This document shows, piece after piece, positions 10,998 to 22,847 of a stretch of 64,000 nucleotides of DNA (position 1 is the first letter of the stretch; each line of letters begins with the position of its first letter). The stretch comes from Zanthoxylum bungeanum. Taxonomy: Eukaryota > Streptophyta > Magnoliopsida > Sapindales > Rutaceae. The notes under the pieces are model-generated. The model saw only the letters and a program-made list of their open reading frames with translations, made no database searches and was not told the DNA's origin. Location: NCBI GenBank assembly GCA_019454045.1, contig SKCR01023813.1, positions 186,001-250,000 on the forward strand. Reading direction: 5' to 3'. The position numbers and the translations under genes were made by a program.

Positions 10998-11593
10998 GAA
11001 TGAAATTGGCGAAAAACGTCGAATAAAATTATTTTATAAAACATTTTATTTTGACCTAGAAGAGTTCAACGGTTCAACACCTGCATAAGATAGGTAGGCC
11101 TCAGCCTTTGAACCTTCCATTGTGAAAATATATCTCATTTACTGGCTGATAGTGGACGCGATGTCATTGAACTGTAATGCCGTTCATGTAAATGGAGAAC
11201 ATATATCACACAGATGTTTTACCTAACACATCTGAGTTCTCATTGTTATGCTCATTTTGGCCATGAACATCAACCTGGTTCTGCAAGAGTTTCTAAGAAT
11301 TGTGCCCCGTACAATTCCCTTTGAAGCGGCCTCACTTCTCTCTCACATAGGTGATTTCTTATTTAAGAGTATCTTGTAATACTCTGCTCGGATTCCCGAC
11401 GCATAAGAATCATTAAAACCCTTTGCTTAACCTCAATCCATACGAGCATCAATGTTTCATTTCACCATAGGATGGACTAGAGGGTAACCCCCCACAGTGA
11501 ACCAATTATGTTTTTTACGAGTATGTTGTCCCATTGAACCTAGATCTTGGGATCTCCAGTCAACAAGGTTGGATTTTCCTTCGTAATAAACAT

Positions 11594-11744
11594 TTATCTA
11601 ATGGGCTTTAGTCTCATTCCCCTCGATGATTTCACTACCAACTCTCTATTTAACCTTTTGGTTAGCGGATCCGCAATGTTATCATTTGACTTTACATAGT
11701 CAATCGAAATAACTCCAGTAGAGAGTAATTGTCTAACGGTATTG

Positions 11745-11785
<41 letters not shown>

Positions 11786-14754
11786 GTTATGTGCCCTTCC
11801 AATTGCAGATTGACTATCGCAATGAATGCAAATTGCTGGCACTGGCTTTGGCCAACTTGGAATATCCTCTAGAAAATTTCGAAGCCATTCTGCTTCTTCA
11901 GCACACTTGTCTAATGCAATGAATTCTGATTCCATTGTAGATCTGGCTATCATGGTCTGTTTGGAGGATTTCCATGATATAGCTGCACCTGCTAGTGTAA
12001 ACACATAGCCACTGGTAGACTTTAAGTCTTTCATGTCAGATATCCAATTAGCATCACTGTATCCTTCGACTACAGCTGGATATCTATGATAGTGCAACCC
12101 ATAATTACGAGTAAAACGTAAGTACCTAAGTACTCTCACTATTGCTTTCCAGTGATCAACCCCTAGATTACTCGTATATCTGCTGAGCTTGTTTACTGTA
12201 CATGCTATATCATGTCTTGTACAACTCGATAGATATATCAAACTCCCGATCACTCTAGAGTATTCTACTTGAGATACACCATCTCCCATATTCTTCGATA
12301 GGTGTAGACTCACATCTAAAGGAGTTCTAGCCACAGCAGAATCATCATTGTTGAATTTACCAAGAATCTTGTCCACATAGTGCGACTGATCAAGAATAAG
12401 TCCATCAGGACTTCTCGAGACCTTTATTCCCAGAATGACATCTGCTAGACCCATGTCTTTCATGTCAAACTTGGATTTCAGCATATTCTTGGTAGATTTC
12501 ACCATTTTAACATTACTCCCGACAATCAATATGTCAGCAACGTAGAGACATAAAATGACATAGCCAACTTATGTCTCTCTGACATAAATGCATTTATCAC
12601 ACTCATTGATTTTGAAACCATTTGCTAACATGGTGTCATCAAACTTTTTATGTCACTGTTTCGGAGCTTGTTTTAATCCATACAAGGATTTAACCAACTT
12701 AAAGACTTTCTTTTCTTGTCCTGGAGCTATAAAGCCTTCAGGTTGTTCCATGTAAATTTCTTCATCTAAATCTCCATTTAGAAATGCTGCTTTCACATCC
12801 ATCTGATGTACCTCAAGATTGCGCAAAGCTGCAACGCTATTATCATCCTTATGGAATTTATTCTCGTTACAGGAGAATAAGTATCAAAGTAATCAAGACC
12901 TTCACGTTGTCTGTAACCTTTATTACAAGTCTTGCTTTGTACTTGTCAATGATCCATCTGCCTTCATTTTCTTCTTGAAAATCCACTTGGATCCTAAAGG
13001 TTTACATCCTGGAGGAAGATCCACTAACTCCCAGGTGTGATTTTGTAAGATGGATTCAATTTCACTATTGATGACATCTTTCCACAAAGCACCATCAGCT
13101 GACCTTACAGCTTCGTTATAGCTTTGAGGATCATTTTCTAGCAAAAATGTCAAATAATCTGGAACCAAATGATTTTTTCCGTTCTAGCTCTTTTGCTACG
13201 TCTTGGTTCAAGTTCAACAACTTGTTGATCCTCCAGAACATTTATTTGTTCTTGGTCCTGACTATCTTCAATGATAGTCTCATGTACTCGTTTGTGTACA
13301 TTTGAATTCGAATTAGTTTTACAAGGAAAAACGTATTCGAAAAAGGATGCATTCCTCGACTCCATTATTGTATTCTTGTGAATATCTGGTATATTAGACT
13401 CATGCACAATAAATCGATAAGCATTACTGTTATGTGCATATCCTATGAAAATACAATCAACAGTTTTTGGTCATATCTTCACCTTTTTAGGTGGAGGAAT
13501 AACTACATTGGCAAGACACCCCCACACTCGTAGAAATTTGTAGGAAGGTACTCTTCATTTCCATATCTCATAAGGAGTTTTCCCTGCATCTTTCCATGGT
13601 ACCTTATTTAAAAGGTAATTAGCTGATAAAACAGCTTCTCCCCACATATTCTGAGGTAAGCCAGAGTTGATTAACATAGCGTTCATCATCTCTTTCAAGG
13701 TACGATTCTTCCGTTCTGCAATCTCATTGGATTGAGGTGAATAAGAAGCTGTGGTTTGATGTATGATTCCATTTTGTTCACAAAGTGATTCAAAAGGGAA
13801 AACATACTCACCACCACGATCACTTCTCAACTCCTTAATTCTTTTGTTCAGTTGATTCTCAACTTCATTCTTATAGAGAACAAATTTCTCTATAGCTTCG
13901 TCCTTGCTTTTCATCAAATACACATAGCAAAATCTAGTGCAATCATCAATAAAGGTAATAAAATATTTATTACCGCCTCTCGATTGTATTGAATTAAAAT
14001 CATATACATCGGTATGAATAAGATCAAGTGGTTCGGAGTTTCTTTCAATACTATGAAGAGATGATCTAGTTAGTTTTGCCTCAACACAAGTATCACACTT
14101 ATGTTTGTTATCAATTTTAAAATTTGGAATGTGGTTCATGTTAATTAATTTCCGTAATGAATTAAAATTAACATGTCCTAATCTACCATGCCATAGATTA
14201 GAGTACTCAACAATATAAGCAGAAGAACTAGCTTTATTGATATTCTTAGGTTTAACAACCATTACATTGAGCTTAAAGAGCCCATCAGTTACATACCATT
14301 TTCCCACATACATCCCATTTTTAGTTAAAACTACTTTATCAGACTCGAACACCATCCGGAATCCATGCTTGTTCAGAAGTGATACAGACACAAGATTTTT
14401 CCGTATTTCTGGTACATACAGAACGTTGTTCAAAGTCAACTCTTTCCCAGATGTCATCTTCAGAATCACTTTGCCTTGACCTTCAATCTCAGATGTTGCT
14501 GAATTTCCCATGTATAATTTTTCCCCATTACCAGTAGGCTCAAATGAAGAAAACATGCTCTTGTCCGAGCACACATGTCGAGTGGCACCAGTGTCAATCC
14601 ACCACTCTCTTGGGTTAGAACCCACCAGATTCACCTCAGAAACCACAGCTGAAAGGTTAATGTCTGAAACATCTTGAGTCATGTTTTCCATCACATTAGC
14701 CTCTTGATTCTTTTTCTTCTTCGGCAGTCTGCACTCAGAAGACTTGTGACCCAT
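11594..14754 (-). pseudogene. copia-1 pol remnant: protease, integrase, RT, RNase H
   Basis: Reading right to left: a CCHC end (GHKSSEC), a protease core WIDTGAT near 14600, the pre-integrase HxxH-CxxC region (HGRLGH, CDTC) near 14190-14090, integrase acidic residues in HTDV (near 14020), RSDRGGEY (near 13810) and the ERKNRT end (near 13715). It continues with RT (MEQPEGF near 12750; active-site box at 12534-12545 reads YVAD) and RNase H ([10 protein letters not shown] near 12055, [15 protein letters not shown] near 11670). The frame is broken several times: near 13555-13480, 13150 and 12950, and by a stop near 12570. Family function is processing, integration and replication of the element RNA. 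The lost aspartate and frameshifts mean this copy cannot make active enzyme. Confidence 0.9.
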
Positions 14755-15710
14755 TTTGTCACAATTGAAGCATTTTCATCTTGAAATTTAGATTTCTTGG
14801 AAACTCCTCCTTGAGGGCCCATCTTTGACCTTTTTTTCTTGAGGTTCTTGTTCTTATGACCATGTTCAACAACATTTACTTTGGCCTCATGAGTTATTCC
14901 CCTCTTGTCAGATACTCTGTAATCTTCCTCAATTCTAAGCTTAAGAACCAAGTCTTCAATGCTCATTTCTTTTCGCTTATGCTTTAGATAATTCTTGAAA
15001 TCTTTCCAACCAGGTGGTAGTTTTTCAATTATCGAGGCTACTTGGAATGTTTCACTTAAAACCATCCATTCAGCATGAATTTCTGCTAGAATAATTTGCA
15101 ATTCTTGTACTTGACTTAACACAGTTTTGGAATCAATCATCTTAAAATCTAGGAAATGGCCTACGACAAATTTCTTAGTACCGGCATCCTCAGTTTTATA
15201 TTTTCGGTCTAAAGATTCCCAAAGCCCTTTTGCTGTTTTCATTCCGGCGTACACATTGTACAAGGAATCACTCAGCCCATTCAACACATAATTCCGACAT
15301 AAGAATTCAGAATGTTTCCAAGCATCAATGGCACTGATCACTTGAATGTCAGTCTCACCCTCTTTGGGTACATGAGCATCTTCCTTTAGGAACCTCGCAA
15401 GGTTCAACGTGGTCAAGTAGAAAAATATTTTCTGTTGCCACCGTTTGAAATTCTGACCACTGAATTTTTCAGGTTTTTCTGCGGCCGGATTGACATAGCT
15501 CACATGTCCAACTGGTTGTCTAGCCATAGAGGCTGCAACACCTTGGCCAGCCACAACGGCTGCCATATTAAGCCCAGAGGCTGAATGAAGTTGGCCAGCC
15601 GAAGAGACTGTCACTGCAGTTTGGCCAGCCAAAGAGGCTGCCATAGCAATTTGGCCAGCCACAGGGGCTGCCACAACATCTACTGTGTTTGGACTATTTT
15701 CCATATCCAC
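14691..15710 (-). pseudogene. copia-1 gag-like coding region
   Basis: Starts [11 protein letters not shown]. An Ala/Gln/Val-rich head with repeated AGQ is followed by the conserved capsid-like segment from [12 protein letters not shown] (about residue 85) through [27 protein letters not shown] and [12 protein letters not shown], the pattern of the plant copia gag (UBN2-like) family. The frame reads through the nucleocapsid region in the wrong phase: the CCHC residues CFNCDKMGH are encoded one base back, in the pol phase. The same offset is seen in copia-2. Confidence 0.85.
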
Positions 15711-15731
15711 ATAGTCGATTTGTTTTAAGAC

Positions 15732-16718
15732 TATTACAACTTATTTGTTTACTGTGTTCTTACAACGGACTTTGAACAAGCAGTAAATCGAACACAAAAT
15801 GTACAATAAATAACTGTGATATAATTATGAAAAGTACAAATAAAACAGAAGTATTCCGAGGCAGTGAATTGAGAATAAGGCACAGTGGCACGAATCAGCA
15901 ACAGGAACAGTTTAGCAACGAAGAATTCTGAGGCTTGTTGATGCGGCAACAATCTCCTAAAAACAAATTCGTCCCCTACCGATCGGTGCAATAGAACGCG
16001 AGATGTATGTTTCCCAGGATGCAACGGAAAAATAGACGAAATTGGGCACCACCAAATCCGACTTCAACGAACAGACAAAGTGCTTGAACTCTCTAAAAAA
16101 AATTTTACTCTTGTGTGTAATGTGTGTCATGCAAAAACGAAAACACTACCATATTAAAAGAAATTAACATGCCAATTAAATCTCATCAATGAAAGGCTTT
16201 ACACTTGTTGTAACCATCAAGTTGATTAATGTCATTGATTCAACTGTTATGGAATATTAAAAGGCTTGGAAAAAAATAAAGAGACATCCAAAAATTGGCT
16301 AGGCCGGGCCTGCACATTTTGGTCCGACATTCGTGTACGCATGACACGCGGGTGCACACGAGCCAAGCTTGATTCGGATTTGATTTGCACCCCCCCCCCC
16401 CCCCCCGCGCACGTAGAGATAGCCTCTATCCTTATAACTCTTACCCATCTACATATGAGCAATCATATATAAACATAATATTCACTCTATAGCTTTCCCA
16501 TATGGTACAAGCTTACTTTTTCTTTATTTTAAAAACCAATGTGTGAACTTTGAGTAACAATTTCTCATTCACCCAAGCACCATTTTAAGTATATGAATAT
16601 ACCATTTCGAAGTACTCACGGAGGAGTATCCGAATCATGCAATAACAACCACTAACACGAAGTGGACCATGCTTAAAATTGAGCCTCAAAATGCTTATGC
16701 ATAAGCATTTTTCCAACA
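15732..16718 (-). repeat. 5' LTR of copia-1
   Basis: 987 bp. A TATATA box lies near 16464-16472 on the - strand. The sequence just inside the LTR on the element strand is gtcttaaaacaaatcgac, with no TGG primer start. Confidence 0.9.
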
Positions 16719-17140
16719 CTTTCTTTGGATATTTTATTATTAAGTACACTCATGTATTAGTTTTAAATTTTTTATTATTATTTTGTACACTCTTCAATAT
16801 ACCAAAATCACCCTCACTTAAATAATTTATAATAATTATTTTTTTTTTTACTTTACACACTCATAAAAATACTTAGTACAAAAAAAAAAAAATCTCTTAA
16901 TTCTTCTTCCTCTATCTCTCATATTCCATTAATATTTTTATTTCCATTTTATTTTATTAACAAATACACTTTTTATTCTTATATTATATTACAAATTATT
17001 TTATTAATAATTTTAGTTATTTGAACACTTTATCTGGCAGTATGAATGTTACACCAAATTTATAAGATGTGATTATTTTATAAATTTAAATATATTAAAC
17101 AACCAAACAGTAATCCATCAATCAATAGGTTTTAAGTTTC

Positions 17141-17290
17141 CCTTCCGGACTTAAGCGGAGCAAGTAAAACCTCTAACTATCTCAGGCTCTTACAAGAAAT
17201 ATATTCTTTGGATTCGAACATATATTCTCAAGGCGAGATCTTAAACCCTGCACCACCAACCTAGGACCTCAAGGCTCTTACAGGAAAGTG
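17141..17290 (-). mobile_element. SINE fragment, reverse strand
   Basis: On the + strand: cttaagcggagcaagtaaaacctctaact, ctcaggctcttacaagaaata, ggattcgaacat. These are the reverse complements of the body and box B-like gttcgaatcc region of the family at 24529-24718. The A tail end is not preserved. Confidence 0.5.
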
Positions 17291-18321
17291 CAAAAAAAAA
17301 AAAATCAAACAAAAAATTCAAAAGAATAAAATATATGTTTTTTAAAAAATAATAATAATAATAATAATCTCCATCAATAAAAAAAAAATAATAATAATAA
17401 GAAATCACATACAATTTTCTAACTTATTTTAATATTTAAAATTCAATGAATAGCCCCACGAAATTTACCTTAGAAAATATTAATTAATAAAATTAAATGT
17501 TTTATGGTTTGAAGATAGGAGAAAGATGAATGAGTATGTCTTATGAGTGTTCAGAAAAATATATCTACTCTAAGTTGTCTTTAATAATAATTTATATTAT
17601 AAATATTTTAATAATAAATATTTTCATTAAAATAGACGTGTGTAAAGAAATTTTTAAAATACAAATAGCCACACACATTACATAATCAATAAAAATTGAA
17701 TTTGTATTTCTTCAGTTTTAAAACATACTTGATATATCACAAATTTTTTTTTTTAAGGAAATATTCATATTGTAAATATTACTTATTATTCTACTATTCA
17801 TCCACTGCCCCTGCTGTTGATGACTTGTCTCTCAAAGACAATCCTGTTTTGTTTTGTTTTTAGTTTTTGGGTTCACTCTATTTTTCTTGTTTGATTTATT
17901 TATTAATTTTTTTGTTATTGAAAAGGGAAAAAAAATACAAACATGCGAAATATATATTTTATTACTGAAGTTGCCCGACTTTTTGAAATTGGCAAATTGG
18001 AATTCGGGCGAGCAATCGGGAAAAATCTTCTGATTAATTGAATCGTTCATATGCGGTATAGCGAATATTAACGATTAATCAATCATAACTGTCGATTAAA
18101 CTACACAAGTAGAGATGAGTATTTCATCATATTTATGAATAAACCCCAAAATCATTTACTATTATATCAAATTGATCCAATTGTATCGGTTTTAATGTTT
18201 TAAGAGCATCTCCAATTACCTGAAAAATCATGTTCTATATTATTAAATCTAGGAATTCAGATAAAATTTTAGTATCGAACAATACATAGCACTTCTACCA
18301 TATTTAAATTAGCATGGGGTC

Positions 18322-18341
18322 ATATATATATATATATTATA

Positions 18342-18394
<53 letters not shown>
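18322..18394. repeat. (TA)n microsatellite
   Basis: About 70 bp of alternating TA with a few TTA breaks, immediately left of the TR-GAG element. Confidence 0.9.
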
Positions 18395-18424
18395 TGTCTT
18401 GGTTGAGAGAAATTGAAATGCTAT

Positions 18425-19172
18425 TGTTGACGGCTGATTTTGGTCTTAGGGCAATATTGAAATATTACTCCCGAGACAATCCTCCATCAATAGTGAATTT
18501 GTTTGGTTATGGGGGACCAAAAGCAAACTTAGCAAAAGACAGATAAATACGCCAATCGACAAAGAGATTTAACGTGGTTCGGCGGATTTTGGTCCAACCT
18601 ACGTCCACGGGCACAAAAAGGATGATACTTTTATTACTCAAACACGCTTCTCAACTCTGCGTCTTGTTTTTTACAAGTCTGATGGTCATGATTCTGATCT
18701 CAACTCTACCTTGCTCTTTTACTCTTTTCCTTTATGCACACTCTACCATTCTATTTATAATAGTGTAGAAATCAGATTCATTCTCCTATAAGAATTTCCT
18801 ATTTGAAACTATTCCCTTTTCCCATAAGGATTCTTAGTCAAACCTATTCTCTTTTCTCATAAGGATTCCTAATCAAAACTATCTTTACTTCCTTTATCAT
18901 ACTAGGACATTAACTTACTAGTTTGCCCCATGAAAGTATGATAACTTATTATCTTATCTTGTATAGATAGAATGCCTTATCTTCCCGAACATGTCTTGCC
19001 CTATGCTCGGTTTTCAGTCGGTCTTCATGTGGTCGGTCATAATAGTCTTTTGTATTGAGAATGCTGATGTCGACCTGATAATTGCCCGGTCATCCGATCT
19101 CAGGTGGTCGGTCACCTTTTTACCCCTGCTGTGCTGCTTAAATATCATAGTGCCTAAAAAACATCATCAACA
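18425..19172 (-). repeat. 3' LTR of the TR-GAG element
   Basis: 748 bp, near-identical to 22848-23599. The TATA box TTATAAATAG at 18751-18760 (- strand) is intact here. Confidence 0.88.
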
Positions 19173-19392
19173 TCTATCCCCTAGTTCTCGGTAACAACGA
19201 GTTTGTGAGTTGATGCCGGGAACTATAAAAAAGATGGTGTGTCAATGAATCCGTCGGTGGTCACTTCAGGAACTGCAGAGAAAAATGCCTTGGCTGCAAA
19301 TCTGGTCATTTCTGCCATCTTCATGAGCTCAGTTAACGAGGATCTCGATATCTACCTGTGTAAAAAATGCTCTGCCCTTATGCTGATGACGA

Positions 19393-20376
19393 TCGACTCG
19401 GTGGGATGTAACCCGACCCCGAGTTGAGAAGAACATTTGACTCTGGGGGAATGTCACCTCCCCAGACCAATAGAGGGTCGACCATGGGGGAGATGCTCCG
19501 ATCCCATGTCGATGATAAGTCTCTCGGTGGGACGTATCCCGACCCCGAGCTGAAGAAAGACTTGGCACTGGGGGAATATTACATCCCTAGTCCAAAGAAG
19601 CCGACTCGGTGTGACGTAACCCAACCCCGAGCTGAAAAGAAAGACTTGGCTCTGGGGGAATGTTACATCCCCAGTCCAAAGAAGCCGACTCGGTGGGACG
19701 TAACCCGACCCAAGCTGAGAAAGACTTGGCTCTGGGGGAATGTTACATCCCCAGTCCAAAGAAGCCGACTCTGTGGAACGTAACCCAACCCCGAGTTAAA
19801 AGAAAGACTTGGCTCTGGGGGGATGTTACATCCCCAGTCCAAAGAAGCCGACTCGGTGGGACGTAACCCGACCCCGAGCTAAAAGAAAGACTTGACTCTG
19901 GGGGGATGTTACATCCCCAGTCCAAAGAAGCCGACTCGGTGGGACGTAACCCGACCCCGAGCTAAAAGAAAGACTTGGCTCTGGGGGAATGTTACATCCC
20001 CAGTCCAAAGAAGCCGACTCAGTGGGACGTAACCCGACCCCGAGTTGAGAAAGACTTGGCTCTGGGGGAATGTTACATCCCCAGTCCAAAGAAGCCGACT
20101 CAGTGGGACGTAACCCGACCCCGAGCTGAGAAAGACTTGGCTCTGGGGGAATATTACATCCTCAGTCCAAAGAAGCCGACTCGGTGGGACGTAACCCGAC
20201 CCCGAGCTGAAATAAAGACTTGGCTCTGGGGGAATGTTACATCCTCAGTCCAAAGAAGCCGACTCGGTGGGACGTAACCTGACCCCGAGCTAAAAGAAAG
20301 ACTTGGCTCTGGGGGAATGTTGCATCCCCAGTCCAAAGAAGCCGACTCGGTGGGACGTAACCCGACCCCGAGCTGA
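19393..20376. repeat. About 82-bp tandem array in the TR-GAG element
   Basis: About twelve units of 80-84 bp. Landmarks per unit are ccagtccaaagaagccgact, cggtgggacgtaacc, cgaccccgagct and ggctctgggggaatgttac. Units are highly alike, with differences concentrated at the left end. Several frames stay open across the array on both strands, but they are repeat translations. Confidence 0.9.
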
Positions 20377-20377
20377 A

Positions 20378-21090
20378 TAAACCATAAGGCCTCGGCGGAA
20401 TAAAATCCAGCCCCGAGTCGAATAACCAAGAGGCCTCGGCGGAACGAAATCCAGCCCCGAGCCGAATAAACAAGTGGCCTCGGCGGAACGAAATCCATCC
20501 CCGGGCCGAATAAACATCGGTATCGGCGGTACAAGAGCAGACCCGAGCCGGAAAGAGACATCGGTCTCGGCGGTACAAGAGCAGACCCGAGCCGGAAAGA
20601 GACATCGGTCTCGGCGGTACAAGAGCAGACCCGAGCCAGAAAAAGACATCGGTCTCGGCGGTACAAGAGCAGACCCGAGCCGGAAAGACACATCGGTCTC
20701 GGCGGTACAAGAGGAGACCCGAGCCGGAAAGAGACATCGGTCTCGGCGGTACAAGAGGAGACCCTAGCCGGAAAGAGACATCGGTCTCGGCGGTACAAGA
20801 GCAGACCCGAGCCGGAAAGAGACATCGGTCGCGGCGGTACAAGAGCAGACCCGAGCCGTAAAGAAACATTGGTCTCGGCGGTACAAGAGCATACCCGAGC
20901 CGGAAAGAAACATCGGTCTCGGCAGTACAAGAGCAGACCCGAGCCGGAAAGAAACATCGGTCTCGACGGTACAAGAGCAGACCCGAGACGGAAAAAACAT
21001 CGGTCTCGGTGGTACAAGAGCAGACCCGAGCAGGAAAGAAACATCGGTCTCGGCGGTACAAGAGCAGACCCGAGCCGGAAAGAGACATCA
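20378..21090. repeat. 44-bp tandem array in the TR-GAG element
   Basis: About thirteen close copies of a 44-bp unit (acatcggtctcggcggtac, aagagcagacccgagccgg) from about 20510, preceded by three diverged units (aggcctcggcggaa, ccagccccgag) at 20378-20510. The period is exactly 44 over several adjacent copies (for example 20557, 20601, 20645). Because 44 is not a multiple of three, the reading frame rotates, which argues against coding. Confidence 0.9.
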
Positions 21091-21243
21091 AAACCATTGT
21101 GTGAGCCATAACAAAAAAGCATAATCAAATGTCAACCTAAGACAGAAAAAGTCTTACTCACCTTTTTGGGATCCGTTGCCTTTCTTGCAACTCTACAAGG
21201 GTCACTACAAGCAAGACTCTTCTTAATACATCCTCTCTACATC

Positions 21244-22794
21244 TCAGCATTCCAGGCATCCGACCGGATGACTTCCGCTATCAACTTGGTCGACCTCAAA
21301 AACCGAATGGTCGATGTACACACTGAGATAGCATTTTTCCACCAAGTCTTCCACCTTCTCCCGCAGGTCTCTGCACCCATTCGTGGCATGTCCCCTTACG
21401 TTATGGTAGATACAGTATGCCCTACTATTTCCCTCCTCAATCGGGAACCTTTTCAAATTAGGCTCGGCCAACAGACCTTTATCCTGGATTTCCCAAACTA
21501 TCTGGGCCATAGGTTTGTTCAGGGGGTGTATACTGTTCTCCCCGCGACACGGTTGACTTGGAAAGATGACTTTATCTTTTGAACATGACTACTCAGAGGT
21601 GTCGGTCTGAGTTTCTTCTGCTCCAGGATTGGTCTCCTCAAATTTTTAATCGAATCTCACTGATTGTCTGACCTGAGTATCTTAGCCTTTCAGGTGTCTA
21701 CTCCCCGGGCAATCTTTTTCTCCTCCTCTATTAAGATAAACTTCCTGGACAACTCCAGGGCAGTGGCATAATCCGATACGTTTTGAATCCTCAGGTGAGT
21801 CCATAACTTCCCGACCTTCAAACCTTCATTGAGACTTTCTAGCGCTTCCGATGACTCGTACGCTCCGACCTCGATCACCAAATTGTGGTATCTTTCAATA
21901 AAATTCCTCAGGGGCTCATCATCCCCTTGCTTCATCAGTCTCAATTCTCCCACCATTTTCTTGGGGACGTAGGCCCCTTTGAAGTGTCGAACAAACGACC
22001 TTCTGAGTTGAGCGAAGCTACTGATGCTTCCCGAGGCAAGACTTCTGAACCACAGAATGGAAGACCCGCCCAAGGTTAGAGGGAATACTTTGCAAATGGC
22101 ATCCCCTACTACCCCTTGGACCTCCATTAATAGGACGAAACTTTCAATATGGGACTTTGGATATGAATGGCCTTTGTAGGGCGTCATAGATGACATGTTG
22201 AAATGTCTTGGGAATTTTTCCGACCTTATTTCTTCTGTGAATGGAGATTCAACCTCACCGTCCCGAGCATCTGTTGTATCAATTTTGGGGTTTACTCCCC
22301 ACTTGGCCATTTCTTTTCTTAACCAAGACTTTATACTGCCATATGTGTCACTATGCCGCCTCCCGCGGCCTCCTTCGCGTCTGTCACCACGGGTACGGTG
22401 TTCCTCATGACTTGAGACTTTCCCGTACACTTTCGCTATGCTCCATGTCCTCTCTTCTGGAGTCGCGGAGACTGTCATAGGAGGGATCTGGTGATGGTCT
22501 TCCTTCTTCTTCTTCTTCCCATGTGTCATCTGTTTGTGAATCTTTTTCTACAACTACGGATTTTATCCCATAGGGGCCCCTCCTCATGGGTCTATCGTCT
22601 TCACTTGTGTCTATCACCCTTTTCCCTTCTGCTCTTTCACTTCTTCTTCGACTGGTTCCGACGTCTGGTCTCTCATTGTTCGTTCTCTCCATTCTCTCCA
22701 GCCGATCCACCATGGATTTCATACTTTCTTCCATCTTCTTCATCCAATCTGTAGTCGGATTCCCCGACGATTGGTGATTTCCGCCTTCTGCCAT
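21244..22794 (-). pseudogene. Gypsy gag of the TR-GAG element, frameshifted
   Basis: Begins MAEGGNHQSSGNP with an acidic, charged head, then a capsid segment typical of plant gypsy gag (Retrotrans_gag family): FTEEI, FPRHFNMSSMTPYKG, DAICKVFPLTLGG, WFRSLASGSI, LMKQGDDEPLRNFIERY. A later part in another frame (21510-21244) holds the Cys/His motif YCIYHNVRGHATNGC, matching the zinc-knuckle-like end of this gag type. At least two frame changes separate the parts (near 22450 and 21650). Role in the family is virus-like particle formation and RNA packaging. No downstream enzymes follow. Confidence 0.85.
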
Positions 22795-22826
22795 CGTCTT
22801 ACTACGCGAACTGCTTTTTGTTTCGT

Positions 22827-22846
22827 TTTCCCACAGACGGCGCCAA
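22827..22846 (-). promoter_or_regulatory. Primer-binding site of the TR-GAG element
   Basis: On the - strand TTGGCGCCGTCTGTGGG lies one base inside the LTR end. This is the common plant gypsy primer site and fixes the element orientation. Confidence 0.85.
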
Positions 22847-22847
22847 C

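Larger units (their letters stand above)
9995..16718 (-). mobile_element. Ty1/copia retrotransposon copia-1, full length, mutated
   Basis: Two LTRs (9995-10986 and 15732-16718) flank a gag-pol region read right to left. The 5-bp duplication CTTTC stands at 9990-9994 and 16719-16723, proving a single insertion with intact ends. Domain order on the - strand is gag, CCHC knuckle, protease, integrase, reverse transcriptase, RNase H, the copia order (integrase before RT). The copy is dead: several frameshifts, and the RT box reads YVAD instead of YVDD. It is closely related to copia-2 at 37325-44412. LTR ends on the element strand are TGTTGGAAAA and GTTGTAATA, so the usual final CA is not present. 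Confidence 0.92.
16724..18419. other. AT-rich intergenic DNA
   Basis: No gene found. Contains a SINE fragment (17141-17290), short ATA/TAA runs near 17350-17400 and a TA tract next to the TR-GAG element. Confidence 0.6.

Noticed and set aside
19393..21090. CRISPR-like array
   Set aside because: Units are contiguous tandem repeats without variable spacers, in a plant retrotransposon.
20154..21128. Long open frames (up to 324 codons) across the tandem arrays, on both strands
   Set aside because: They are translations of 44-bp and 82-bp repeats lacking stop codons; several frames are open at once and no domain is visible.
21166..21582. 138-codon + strand frame
   Set aside because: It is the complement of the gag end of the TR-GAG element (Cys/His motif on the - strand).
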